DNA from: Algoriphagus aquimarinus
Lineage (GTDB): Bacteria > Bacteroidota > Bacteroidia > Cytophagales > Cyclobacteriaceae
Length of the DNA stretch: 64,000 bases
NCBI RefSeq assembly: GCF_007997215.1
Contig: NZ_VORW01000003.1
Coordinates: 248,001-312,000 of the forward strand
Direction of reading: 5' to 3'
The stretch's first letter is position 1. Each line of letters opens with the position of its first letter. Under the pieces are notes generated by a model that was not told the DNA's origin, made no database searches, and saw only the letters and a list, made by a program, of their open reading frames with translations. The translations under genes were made by a program, and so were the position numbers. Below are positions 1-6,641 of this stretch, in pieces.

Positions 1-590
1 CCATTTTCCACATAAACGTAAGGCGCCATATCCAGAGAACCTGAATGCCCGTAGGCGTAGTCAAAGCCTAAATCATTTGGAGTGTGAGTGACAGTTTTGG
101 CAAAATCAATCGCATCGAAATCTTGGGGATTCCATCCTTCGCCTGCATTTTCTTCATCACCTTTTAACCCCCAGTCCCAGCCCAGATGCCATTTTCCTAT
201 AAATGCCGTATTATATCCTTGCCCTTTCAGCACATCTGCGATGGTGGTTCTATCATCTGGAATCAGAGCCTTTGATTTCCCTGTCAACACACCAGATTTA
301 AGCCGGCTTCTCCAGTTATATCTACCTGTCAGAAAACCATACCTGGTAGGCGTGCACACCGCAGAAGGCGTATGCGCATCTGTAAATTTCATTCCTCCAG
401 ATGCCAATGCATCTATATTAGGTGTAGGTATTTTACTATCCGGGTTGAATGCATGGATATCTCCGTAGCCCAGGTCATCTGCAAGAATTACGATAATATT
501 TGGCTGCCTTTCCTGTTCTTGGCCTTTTGGTGAGCAGGAAAAAATCTGAAGAGTGAAGACAAGTGCAAATAGCTGAAGAATTTGTTTCAT
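1..590 (-). CDS. Sulfatase (type I, formylglycine-dependent), 3' part beyond the window
   Basis: The gene starts at 590 and runs off the left edge, so only about 196 N-terminal residues are visible. It begins with a lipoprotein signal ending in IFSC (Cys19), so the mature enzyme is probably anchored in the envelope. The sulfatase fold is clear: an NIIVILADDLGYGD strand with the metal-binding Asp pair (38, 39), then CTPTR at residues 79-83, the C-x-P-x-R motif whose Cys is converted to formylglycine, and later a GYNTAFIGKWHLG motif. The family hydrolyses sulfate esters, often on marine polysaccharides; the substrate cannot be told from this fragment. The formylglycine-generating enzyme it needs is not in this window, because GldK (16829) lacks the catalytic cysteines. 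Confidence 0.93.
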   Translation of the reverse strand, partial: MKQILQLFALVFTLQIFSCSPKGQEQERQPNIIVILADDLGYGDIHAFNPDSKIPTPNIDALASGGMKFTDAHTPSAVCTPTRYGFLTGRYNWRSRLKSGVLTGKSKALIPDDRTTIADVLKGQGYNTAFIGKWHLGWDWGLKGDEENAGEGWNPQDFDAIDFAKTVTHTPNDLGFDYAYGHSGSLDMAPYVYVEN

Positions 591-662
591 AAGAGGGTAG
601 ATATTTGATCATCAATTTAGGGCGAAAGAACCAAAAAATAGTCGAATAAAATGATGTGTTAA

Positions 663-728
663 AAATCCCCCTTACCCCCTTTAATGACTTTTCGTTTCCC
701 AAAGAACTCAAGAAATCAAGGGGGAATT
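663..728. repeat. C5/G5 inverted repeat, REP/MITE-like
   Basis: AAATCCCCCTT (663-673) and AAGGGGGAATT (718-728) form an imperfect inverted repeat (10 of 11 positions) around a 44-bp spacer that begins with a second C run (TACCCCC). It lies between the sulfatase start and the atpG terminator, outside any convincing gene. Terminal C5/G5 arms of this kind resemble small dispersed non-autonomous repeats; whether it recurs in the genome cannot be seen here. Confidence 0.4.
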
Positions 729-762
729 GATTCTGCTAGCATTTGAGCGCCGTTCGTAAAAC

Positions 763-796
763 AAAAAAACCACAACCCTTGCGAGTTGTGGTTTTG
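763..796 (-). terminator. Rho-independent terminator of the atp operon
   Basis: Read on the minus strand, the stem AAAACCACAAC/GTTGTGGTTTT is followed by a T run, 20 bp after the atpG stop codon. It marks the 3' end of the ATP synthase transcript. Confidence 0.85.
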
Positions 797-815
797 GAAG
801 TAGGTCTATCGTTTA

Positions 816-1688
816 TTACTTACCGCCAAGTGCATTTGCACCGGAGACGATTTCAAGTATTTCATTGGTAATTGCAGCCTGACGTGTTCTGTTGTACATC
901 AATCTAAGCTCTTTCAGCAATTCACCAGCATTGTCTGTTGCTTTATCCATTGCAGTCATTCTAGCGCCATGCTCAGAAGCATTACTTTCTAGGACTGCTT
1001 TGTAAAACTGAATCTTCAAAGAAGTGGGTACCAATTCTTCAATAATGTATTTTCTGGATGGCTCCAAGATGTAGTCTGTATCAGGCATTTTCTCCTCAGC
1101 AGTATCATCCTTTGCCATTGGCAAGAATTGCTCTACTACTACTTCTTGAGTAGCTACGTTTTTGAACTCGTTGAACACCAATACTACCTGATCATATTCG
1201 CCAGCGATAAAAGCATTCATTGCAAATTCAGCTGCATTTCTCACTTTCTCAAAAGTAAGATCCAGGAATAACTGAGAATAATCAGAAACCATATTGAAAT
1301 CACGCTTTTTGAACGCTTCAAATGACTTCTTACCAATAGGAAGAATAGTGATATTCTTATCTGCAAATTGTCTAGCTATAGCAAGATTTACTGCTTTCAT
1401 GATATTTGAATTGAAAGCACCACAAAGTCCTTTGTCTGAAGTAACGGGAATGATCAAAACATTTTTCACTTCTCGTTTTTCAGCAAATACAATATCTGCA
1501 GCTCCATCAGAAGCAGCTGATACATTATTTAGGATTTGGGTCAACTTCTGAGAGTAAGGACGCATCTGTATGATTTTGTCCTGAGCTCTTCTAAGTTTGG
1601 CGGCGGAAACCATTTTCATGGCCTTAGTAATCTGCTGAGTGGAGACTACTGAGGTTATCCGTTCCTTTACTTCCTTAAGATTAGCCAT
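816..1688 (-). CDS. atpG: ATP synthase F1 subunit gamma
   Basis: The 290-residue protein is the central rotor shaft of F1, turning inside the alpha3beta3 hexamer and coupling it to the c-ring. The N-terminal helix (ANLKEVKERI, TQQITKAMKMVSAAKL) and the C-terminal helix (ATDNAGELLKELRLMYNRTRQAAITNEILEIVSGA, given here as the segment ending in GANALGGK) are the typical gamma coiled coil. Length is normal. It is the last gene of the minus-strand operon, 64 bp after atpA and just before a strong terminator. No Shine-Dalgarno sequence precedes the ATG, as is usual in this phylum. Confidence 0.98.
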   Translation of the reverse strand: MANLKEVKERITSVVSTQQITKAMKMVSAAKLRRAQDKIIQMRPYSQKLTQILNNVSAASDGAADIVFAEKREVKNVLIIPVTSDKGLCGAFNSNIMKAVNLAIARQFADKNITILPIGKKSFEAFKKRDFNMVSDYSQLFLDLTFEKVRNAAEFAMNAFIAGEYDQVVLVFNEFKNVATQEVVVEQFLPMAKDDTAEEKMPDTDYILEPSRKYIIEELVPTSLKIQFYKAVLESNASEHGARMTAMDKATDNAGELLKELRLMYNRTRQAAITNEILEIVSGANALGGK

Positions 1689-1718
1689 CTTGATTGCTTT
1701 GTGCTAGGGTATAAATAA

Positions 1719-1740
1719 CCGGAAGACTTTCGCCTCCCGG
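1719..1740 (-). other. GAAA-tetraloop RNA hairpin between atpA and atpG
   Basis: On the minus strand CCGGGAGGC-GAAA-GTCTTCCGG folds into a nine-pair stem (two G-U pairs) closed by a GNRA tetraloop. It sits in the 64-bp atpA-atpG gap and is not followed by a U tract, so it looks more like an mRNA stability or processing element than a terminator. Function is inference. Confidence 0.5.
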
Positions 1741-1752
1741 AATTCAAATCAA

Positions 1753-3330
1753 TTATTTAGAGAACTTAGGAGCTAATTCTGCAGCTGCCTTAGAAAGAAT
1801 CTTTCCAGCTCCATCCACATCACCTTTCAGGATCAGTTGAAGTGCTTCTGGATAAGAAGTATCCAAAAGGGTATAGAATTCTTTCTCAAATGCTCTAGCT
1901 TTATCCACCGGAACTGTATCCATCAAGCCTTTTGTAGAAGCATAGATGATAGCAACTTGATGCGCAACAGGTACTGGAGAGTACTGTGGTTGCTTCAAGA
2001 TCTCCTGGTTTCTTCTACCTCTTTCGATCGTACGCTTAGTAGTCGCATCTAGATCAGAACCAAACTTAGAGAATGCTTCCAATTCACGGAAAGCTGCCTG
2101 ATCCAATTTCAAGGTACCGGCAATTTTCTTCATCGCTTTGATCTGTGCATTACCACCTACTCTAGATACCGAGATACCTACGTTAATCGCAGGACGGATA
2201 CCGGAGTTGAACAAGTTAGTCTCCAAGAAGATCTGACCGTCCGTAATAGAAATCACGTTAGTCGGGATATAGGCAGAAACGTCACCAGCTTGAGTTTCGA
2301 TAATTGGAAGTGCAGTCAATGACCCACCACCTTTTACCAAGTGTCTAATAGAATCTGGCAAATCGTTCATTTCCTGAGCGATCTTATCAGATTTATTGAT
2401 TTTGGCAGCTCTTTCTAACAATCTAGAGTGAAGGTAGAATACGTCACCTGGATATGCTTCACGTCCCGGAGGTCTTCTCAATAGAAGAGAAACTTCGCGG
2501 TAAGCTACTGCTTGCTTAGAAAGATCATCATAAACTACCAATGCTGGACGACCTGTGTCTCTAAAGAATTCACCGATCGAAGCACCTGTAAATGGTGCAA
2601 AGAATTGCATTGGAGCAGGCTCAGATGCTGGAGCAGCTACAATCACTGTATAAGGCAGTGCGCCGCCTTTTTCCAAAGCTGCTACTACACCGGCAACGGT
2701 AGATGCTTTCTGACCGATTGCAACGTAGATACAGAAAACTGGCTCACCTTTTTCGTAAAATTCTTTTTGGTTAAGAATAGCATCGATAACTACGGCTGTC
2801 TTACCAGTCTGACGGTCACCAATAACCAATTCTCTTTGTCCTCTACCGATTGGAATCATCGCATCGATCGCTTTGATACCCGTCTGAAGAGGCTCAGTTA
2901 CTGGCTGACGATAGATTACACCTGGTGCTTTACGCTCCAAAGGCATCTCGTACAATTCGCCAGTGATAGGACCTTTACCGTCGATAGGATTACCCAAGGT
3001 ATTTACTACACGGCCAAGCATTCCTTCACCTACTTGAAGAGAAGCAATTCGTTTAGTTCTTTTTACTGTATCTCCTTCTTTGATTCCTCTGGAATCTCCG
3101 AAAAGTACAGCTCCAACATTGTCTTCTTCAAGGTTCAGTACCATTGCTTTCAGACCATTGTCGAATTCTAGCAATTCACCAGCTTGAGCCTTAGAAAGTC
3201 CATAGATACGAGCTACACCATCCCCCACTTGAAGGACTGTACCTACTTCTTCGAGTTCAGCTTCGGTTCTTGCACCAGAGAGTTGCTCTCTTAAAATTGC
3301 CGAAACTTCATCAGGTCTTACTTCTGCCAT
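1753..3330 (-). CDS. atpA: ATP synthase F1 subunit alpha
   Basis: The 525-residue protein is the non-catalytic nucleotide-binding subunit of the F1 hexamer. It has the N-terminal beta-barrel domain, the Walker A motif GDRQTGKT at residues 171-178, and the central signature around [14 protein letters not shown]. The start at 3330 gives the usual [11 protein letters not shown]-terminus with the conserved helix ending in [17 protein letters not shown]. It lies between atpH (26 bp away) and atpG. The catalytic beta subunit gene is not part of this operon. Confidence 0.98.
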   Translation of the reverse strand: MAEVRPDEVSAILREQLSGARTEAELEEVGTVLQVGDGVARIYGLSKAQAGELLEFDNGLKAMVLNLEEDNVGAVLFGDSRGIKEGDTVKRTKRIASLQVGEGMLGRVVNTLGNPIDGKGPITGELYEMPLERKAPGVIYRQPVTEPLQTGIKAIDAMIPIGRGQRELVIGDRQTGKTAVVIDAILNQKEFYEKGEPVFCIYVAIGQKASTVAGVVAALEKGGALPYTVIVAAPASEPAPMQFFAPFTGASIGEFFRDTGRPALVVYDDLSKQAVAYREVSLLLRRPPGREAYPGDVFYLHSRLLERAAKINKSDKIAQEMNDLPDSIRHLVKGGGSLTALPIIETQAGDVSAYIPTNVISITDGQIFLETNLFNSGIRPAINVGISVSRVGGNAQIKAMKKIAGTLKLDQAAFRELEAFSKFGSDLDATTKRTIERGRRNQEILKQPQYSPVPVAHQVAIIYASTKGLMDTVPVDKARAFEKEFYTLLDTSYPEALQLILKGDVDGAGKILSKAAAELAPKFSK

Positions 3331-3356
3331 GATATATTAAGATTAATGCTTTTTGA

Positions 3357-3917
3357 TTAGATTTTACTTTCGTAATGATTTTGGGTAAACTGAGTTTTTA
3401 ACTGTCTCAGTTTGCTACTCAATGACTCGTCAAGCTGACGATCATTTACTTTCAAAATATATCCGCCTATCAAGTCTGGATTTATTTTCTCTACCAATTG
3501 TACTGTCTGCTTACCAGATATTTCTTTCACTACATCAGAAAACTCCTTGCGAAGGTTATCATCAATAGAGAAAGTAGTAGTCAATTCAGCTACCTGAATA
3601 GACATATGAAGATTGTATTGGTTTTCAAATTCTTTTGCTACATCGAGAAGAATCTCTTCTCTGTTTTTACCGGAAACGATAGCAAAGAATGTCATCGTAA
3701 GCGGCTCAACCTCTTTAGCAAAAAGTGCTTTCAGCACACTCAATTTTTTATCAGAATTGATCACAGGGTTCTTTAGAACCAGCTTCAATTCATGATTACT
3801 TTCTGCCAAAGCAGTAAGTCTTTGAAAATCTCTGTGCACCTCCTCTAGTCTTCCTTTTTCCAAAGAAAGTTCCATGATTGACTTGGCATAGCGGGATGCT
3901 ACTCTCTGGTTTGACAT
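3357..3917 (-). CDS. atpH: ATP synthase F1 subunit delta
   Basis: The 186-residue protein is the delta (OSCP-type) stalk subunit that joins the top of F1 to the b-subunit stator. It starts SNQRVASRYAKSIMELSLEKG, the typical N-terminal helix, and has the C-terminal family signature near INPDLIGGYILKVNDRQLDESL. Only 9 bp separate it from atpF and 26 bp from atpA, so it is cotranscribed with them. Confidence 0.97.
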   Translation of the reverse strand: MSNQRVASRYAKSIMELSLEKGRLEEVHRDFQRLTALAESNHELKLVLKNPVINSDKKLSVLKALFAKEVEPLTMTFFAIVSGKNREEILLDVAKEFENQYNLHMSIQVAELTTTFSIDDNLRKEFSDVVKEISGKQTVQLVEKINPDLIGGYILKVNDRQLDESLSSKLRQLKTQFTQNHYESKI

Positions 3918-3926
3918 GGAGGTGTA

Positions 3927-4421
3927 TTAGTTAAGCTTAAGTTCTTTGATAAATCCATCTACCAAATCCTTTTGAGACTTGTCATCAGACAGATTTTTTC
4001 TCAATAATTTCTCAGTAATATCCAAAGAAAGTTCAGCAACCTGATTTTTCACATCTGCCAAGGCAGCTTTCTTCTCAGTTTCGATGACTGCTTTAGCATT
4101 CTCAATCATCAAAGCACCAGCTTTTATAGCTTCGTTCTTTGCATCATCGATCATTTTAACAGAAACATCTTGTGCTTTCTTCAAAATAGTATCTCTTTCC
4201 AGCCTAGCATCTGCAAGCAACTTCTCATTCTCAGCCTTCAAGTTAGCCATTTCATTTCTGGCAGTTTCAGCAGCTTTCAATGCATTATTAATGCTGCTTT
4301 CTCTTTCGTCCAATGCAGCTAGCATAGGCTTCCATGCAAACTTGATCAGAATGAAAAGTAGGCCTAAAAAGCCAAATAATTGCCAGAAAATAAGACCGGT
4401 ACCTGGTGTAATTAAATCCAT
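3927..4421 (-). CDS. atpF: ATP synthase Fo subunit b
   Basis: The 164-residue stator protein has one N-terminal membrane helix (LITPGTGLIFWQLFGFLGLL and following, residues 3-28) and a long Ala/Lys/Glu-rich coiled coil (about 35-150) that reaches up to delta. Single-gene, homodimeric b is expected, since no second b-type gene is present. It follows the 78-bp gap after atpE that contains a hairpin. Confidence 0.97.
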   Translation of the reverse strand: MDLITPGTGLIFWQLFGFLGLLFILIKFAWKPMLAALDERESSINNALKAAETARNEMANLKAENEKLLADARLERDTILKKAQDVSVKMIDDAKNEAIKAGALMIENAKAVIETEKKAALADVKNQVAELSLDITEKLLRKNLSDDKSQKDLVDGFIKELKLN

Positions 4422-4459
4422 GGGGTATGTTTTATCTCAGATTGTTCAATAGAAGAAAG

Positions 4460-4490
4460 AAAAGGGAAAGGCCTAACGCCAATCCCCTTT
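4460..4490 (-). promoter_or_regulatory. Intra-operon hairpin/partial terminator after atpE
   Basis: On the minus strand the arms AAAGGGGATTGGC and GCCTTTCCCTTTT pair with two mismatches around a five-base loop and are followed by a U-rich stretch (CTTTCTTC). It lies in the 78-bp gap between atpE and atpF. A leaky terminator or 3'-end protector here could raise the amount of c subunit over the stalk and F1 subunits, which the enzyme's stoichiometry requires. The structure is seen; the role is inferred. Confidence 0.45.
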
Positions 4491-4499
4491 CAAAGTAAA

Positions 4500-4757
4500 T
4501 TATGCGATCTCCGCGATGTTTAGCGCGATCAACAAACAGATAACTGCCGCAAATAGAGATACTACCTCAATCAAGGCTGCAATAATCAACATTGCACCCT
4601 GGATTTTACCAGCAGCTTCTGGCTGACGAGCAATAGCTTCCATAGCCTGACCACCAATACGACCGATACCTAGGCCTGCGCCAATCGCAACAATACCTGC
4701 ACCGATACCAGCTCCCATTAGAGCGTAACCAGCAGTCAACAAGATAATAGTTAACAT
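4500..4757 (-). CDS. atpE: ATP synthase Fo subunit c
   Basis: The 85-residue hairpin of two membrane helices forms the rotating c-ring. The glycine-rich first helix (GAGIGAGIVAIGAGLGIG), the polar loop ARQPEA and the ion-binding Glu in ALIEVVSLFAAV are all present. The positions that bind sodium in Na+-type c subunits (a Gln in helix 1 and a Ser/Thr directly after the Glu) are Ile and Val here, which points to proton coupling. A hairpin follows the gene. Confidence 0.97.
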   Translation of the reverse strand: MLTIILLTAGYALMGAGIGAGIVAIGAGLGIGRIGGQAMEAIARQPEAAGKIQGAMLIIAALIEVVSLFAAVICLLIALNIAEIA

Positions 4758-4794
4758 AAGTTTGAATTTATAAATTGAACAAAGAAATTATTAA

Positions 4795-5820
4795 TTAATG
4801 ATCCGCATGAGCGTGCTCAGCTACCGCAGAACCAATGTACATCGCTGAGAACAACGTGAATACATATGCCTGAATAGTGGCAACCAACAACTCAATTAGA
4901 TTTATAAAGGTAACCATCAGCGTACTTGCGATACCGATAGTGTACGATTCGAAGATAAAGGCCAAAGCTATGAAGCCTAGGATTACAATGTGCCCCGCTG
5001 TGATCGCAACAAAAAGTCGAACCATCAAAGCGAAAGGCTTAGTAAACAAACCGATAATTTCAACAGGAACGATAATCAACAACATCAATGGCGGAACACC
5101 TGGCGTCATAAAGACGTGCTTCCAGTAATCCTTATTTCCATTCACATTCGTGATAATGAAAGTCAATGTCGCCAACACCAAAGTGACAGCAATATTTCCA
5201 GTCATGTTGGCAGCGCCTGGGATAAGCCCAAGCAAATTACCAAACCACACAAAAAGGAACAGCGTAATCAAATAAGGAACAAAACGTTTGTATTGTGGGC
5301 CAATTGACTCTTTAGCGATGTCATCTCTTACGAAAATCACGATAGGCTCTATGATAGCTGCTGCACCTCTTGGAGCAATAGCACCATTTTTCTTATAGAA
5401 CGATGCCGCTGATAATGCAAGCCAAGCCACTACGATCAATACTATAAATAGCATTACCACGTTTTTGGTGATAGAGAATTCTACGAAGCCTGCTCCATCT
5501 GCTCTACCTAAATGGTCGTGCTCATCGATAAAGTAACCTTCATGTCCATACTCTTCTCCAAATGCATGAGTTTCGTGATTTTGAAAATCAGAAGACTTGA
5601 AAAACTCTAAACCCCTATCTCCAGAATAAACTATAACCGGAAGAGGAAGAGTAACATGAGTATGACCCAAAGTCACCAAGTGCCACTCATGTGAGTCCTT
5701 CACGTGATGCATGATGAAGCTAGTCTTGTCTTCTTCTTGCTCAGAGGCAAAAGTGCTGCTATTAAAAACTAGCAAAAATGCTGAAATTAAAAGACTTAGG
5801 GCCAGTATTTTACGCTTCAT
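4795..5820 (-). CDS. atpB: ATP synthase Fo subunit a
   Basis: The 341-residue membrane protein forms the proton half-channels next to the c-ring. The C-terminal part has the usual helices, including the Arg helix near PFALMVRLFVAITAGH. It has a cleaved-type signal (MKRKILALSLLISAF, ending near TFA) and a His/Glu/Asp-rich periplasmic segment of roughly 90 residues, a Bacteroidota feature; the C-terminus is also His-rich (AEHAHADH). I chose the ATG at 5820 because it gives the signal peptide and avoids overlap with the upstream gene; a non-ATG start at 5886 would lie inside that gene. Confidence 0.96.
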   Translation of the reverse strand: MKRKILALSLLISAFLLVFNSSTFASEQEEDKTSFIMHHVKDSHEWHLVTLGHTHVTLPLPVIVYSGDRGLEFFKSSDFQNHETHAFGEEYGHEGYFIDEHDHLGRADGAGFVEFSITKNVVMLFIVLIVVAWLALSAASFYKKNGAIAPRGAAAIIEPIVIFVRDDIAKESIGPQYKRFVPYLITLFLFVWFGNLLGLIPGAANMTGNIAVTLVLATLTFIITNVNGNKDYWKHVFMTPGVPPLMLLIIVPVEIIGLFTKPFALMVRLFVAITAGHIVILGFIALAFIFESYTIGIASTLMVTFINLIELLVATIQAYVFTLFSAMYIGSAVAEHAHADH

Positions 5821-5839
5821 TAACTCTTTTTTTTGAGGG

Positions 5840-6235
5840 CTACTTTGAAATCGGGCGCAAGTTAGACAGAAAGGTGTAGATATCAAAAACTAAGTAGAAC
5901 AAAAAAACTACGAAGAAATCCGCTATAAACAGAATAATATTCTCCATTCCAGGCCAAACAGCCAATCCTATAAAGACGATAGTGGCTATAAATCTAAGAA
6001 TCATAGCTAAAACCATGATATTGAAGAAATTTTCTGCAAATGATTTCAAGAGAAACCCATTCAATAAGCTGATCAAAAAAGATACAATTACCATGAAAAA
6101 ATAAATGTTCCAGATCTTTTCGTGTACAATATCAGGCAATAAAACACAAAATAAACCGATCAACCCCGCAACCGCAGCTGAGAAAAGCAGAAATTGAAGG
6201 TGCATATTTTTAGGCAAGCTCATAGTTTTTGACAT
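5840..6235 (-). CDS. Small four-helix membrane protein of the ATP synthase operon (AtpI/AtpR-like)
   Basis: The 131-residue protein has four predicted membrane helices (about residues 11-30, 40-62, 70-92 and 100-123) and almost no soluble part. Its position between atpZ and atpB is that of AtpI or AtpR proteins, which help assemble the c-ring or the Fo sector. Sequence similarity to AtpI is weak by eye, so the role rests on context. The stop codon is 19 bp before atpB, consistent with cotranscription. Confidence 0.75.
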   Translation of the reverse strand: MSKTMSLPKNMHLQFLLFSAAVAGLIGLFCVLLPDIVHEKIWNIYFFMVIVSFLISLLNGFLLKSFAENFFNIMVLAMILRFIATIVFIGLAVWPGMENIILFIADFFVVFLFYLVFDIYTFLSNLRPISK

Positions 6236-6266
6236 TTGCCTACAAAATTAGCCCATTTTTTTTAAC

Positions 6267-6497
6267 TCACTTGTTATCCTGCTTCATAGACATCCAAAGC
6301 TGGTAGAAGGCAAGAATCACTGATAGAAAACAGAATAATAGTAACCAAACCGGAAACTTCATGTCACTTTTTCCTTGCAGCCACCAACCAAACCATGTCC
6401 CTGCCCCTATTATTCCAAAAAGCTGAAAAGAAAGCCCTATGTATTTCACATAAACTGGAGTACTGTTGGGTTTTGTATCTTTGTGATCTTGGTTCAT
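6267..6497 (-). CDS. atpZ: AtpZ/AtpI family protein
   Basis: The 76-residue protein has two membrane helices (about 17-38 and 47-69). The segment GLSFQLFGIIGAGTWFGWWL with a following short polar loop matches the AtpZ/AtpI family, small accessory proteins at the head of ATP synthase operons that assist Fo assembly or carry Mg2+/Ca2+. It is the first gene of the minus-strand atp operon and is divergent from the sprE-like gene. Confidence 0.85.
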   Translation of the reverse strand: MNQDHKDTKPNSTPVYVKYIGLSFQLFGIIGAGTWFGWWLQGKSDMKFPVWLLLFCFLSVILAFYQLWMSMKQDNK

Positions 6498-6641
6498 AGT
6501 GACTGCTGTAAATGATTAATTTTATTAAAATTCTTGGTTAAATGAGGCTGACTTTAAGTGATACAAATAATAGACCATTGAATTCGTTCACTAAGTAAAC
6601 CAAAAAACCTATTTTGCTACTTGAATTGGGCAAAACAACTC

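Noticed and set aside
475-711. Open reading frame across the sulfatase start on the minus strand
   Set aside because: It is in another frame of the sulfatase gene and reads through the C5/G5 repeat; the sulfatase frame has the clear motifs.
2512-3171. 219-codon open frame on the plus strand inside atpA
   Set aside because: It is a shadow of atpA; the product has no recognisable motif and an unusual composition rich in Cys, Trp and Ser.
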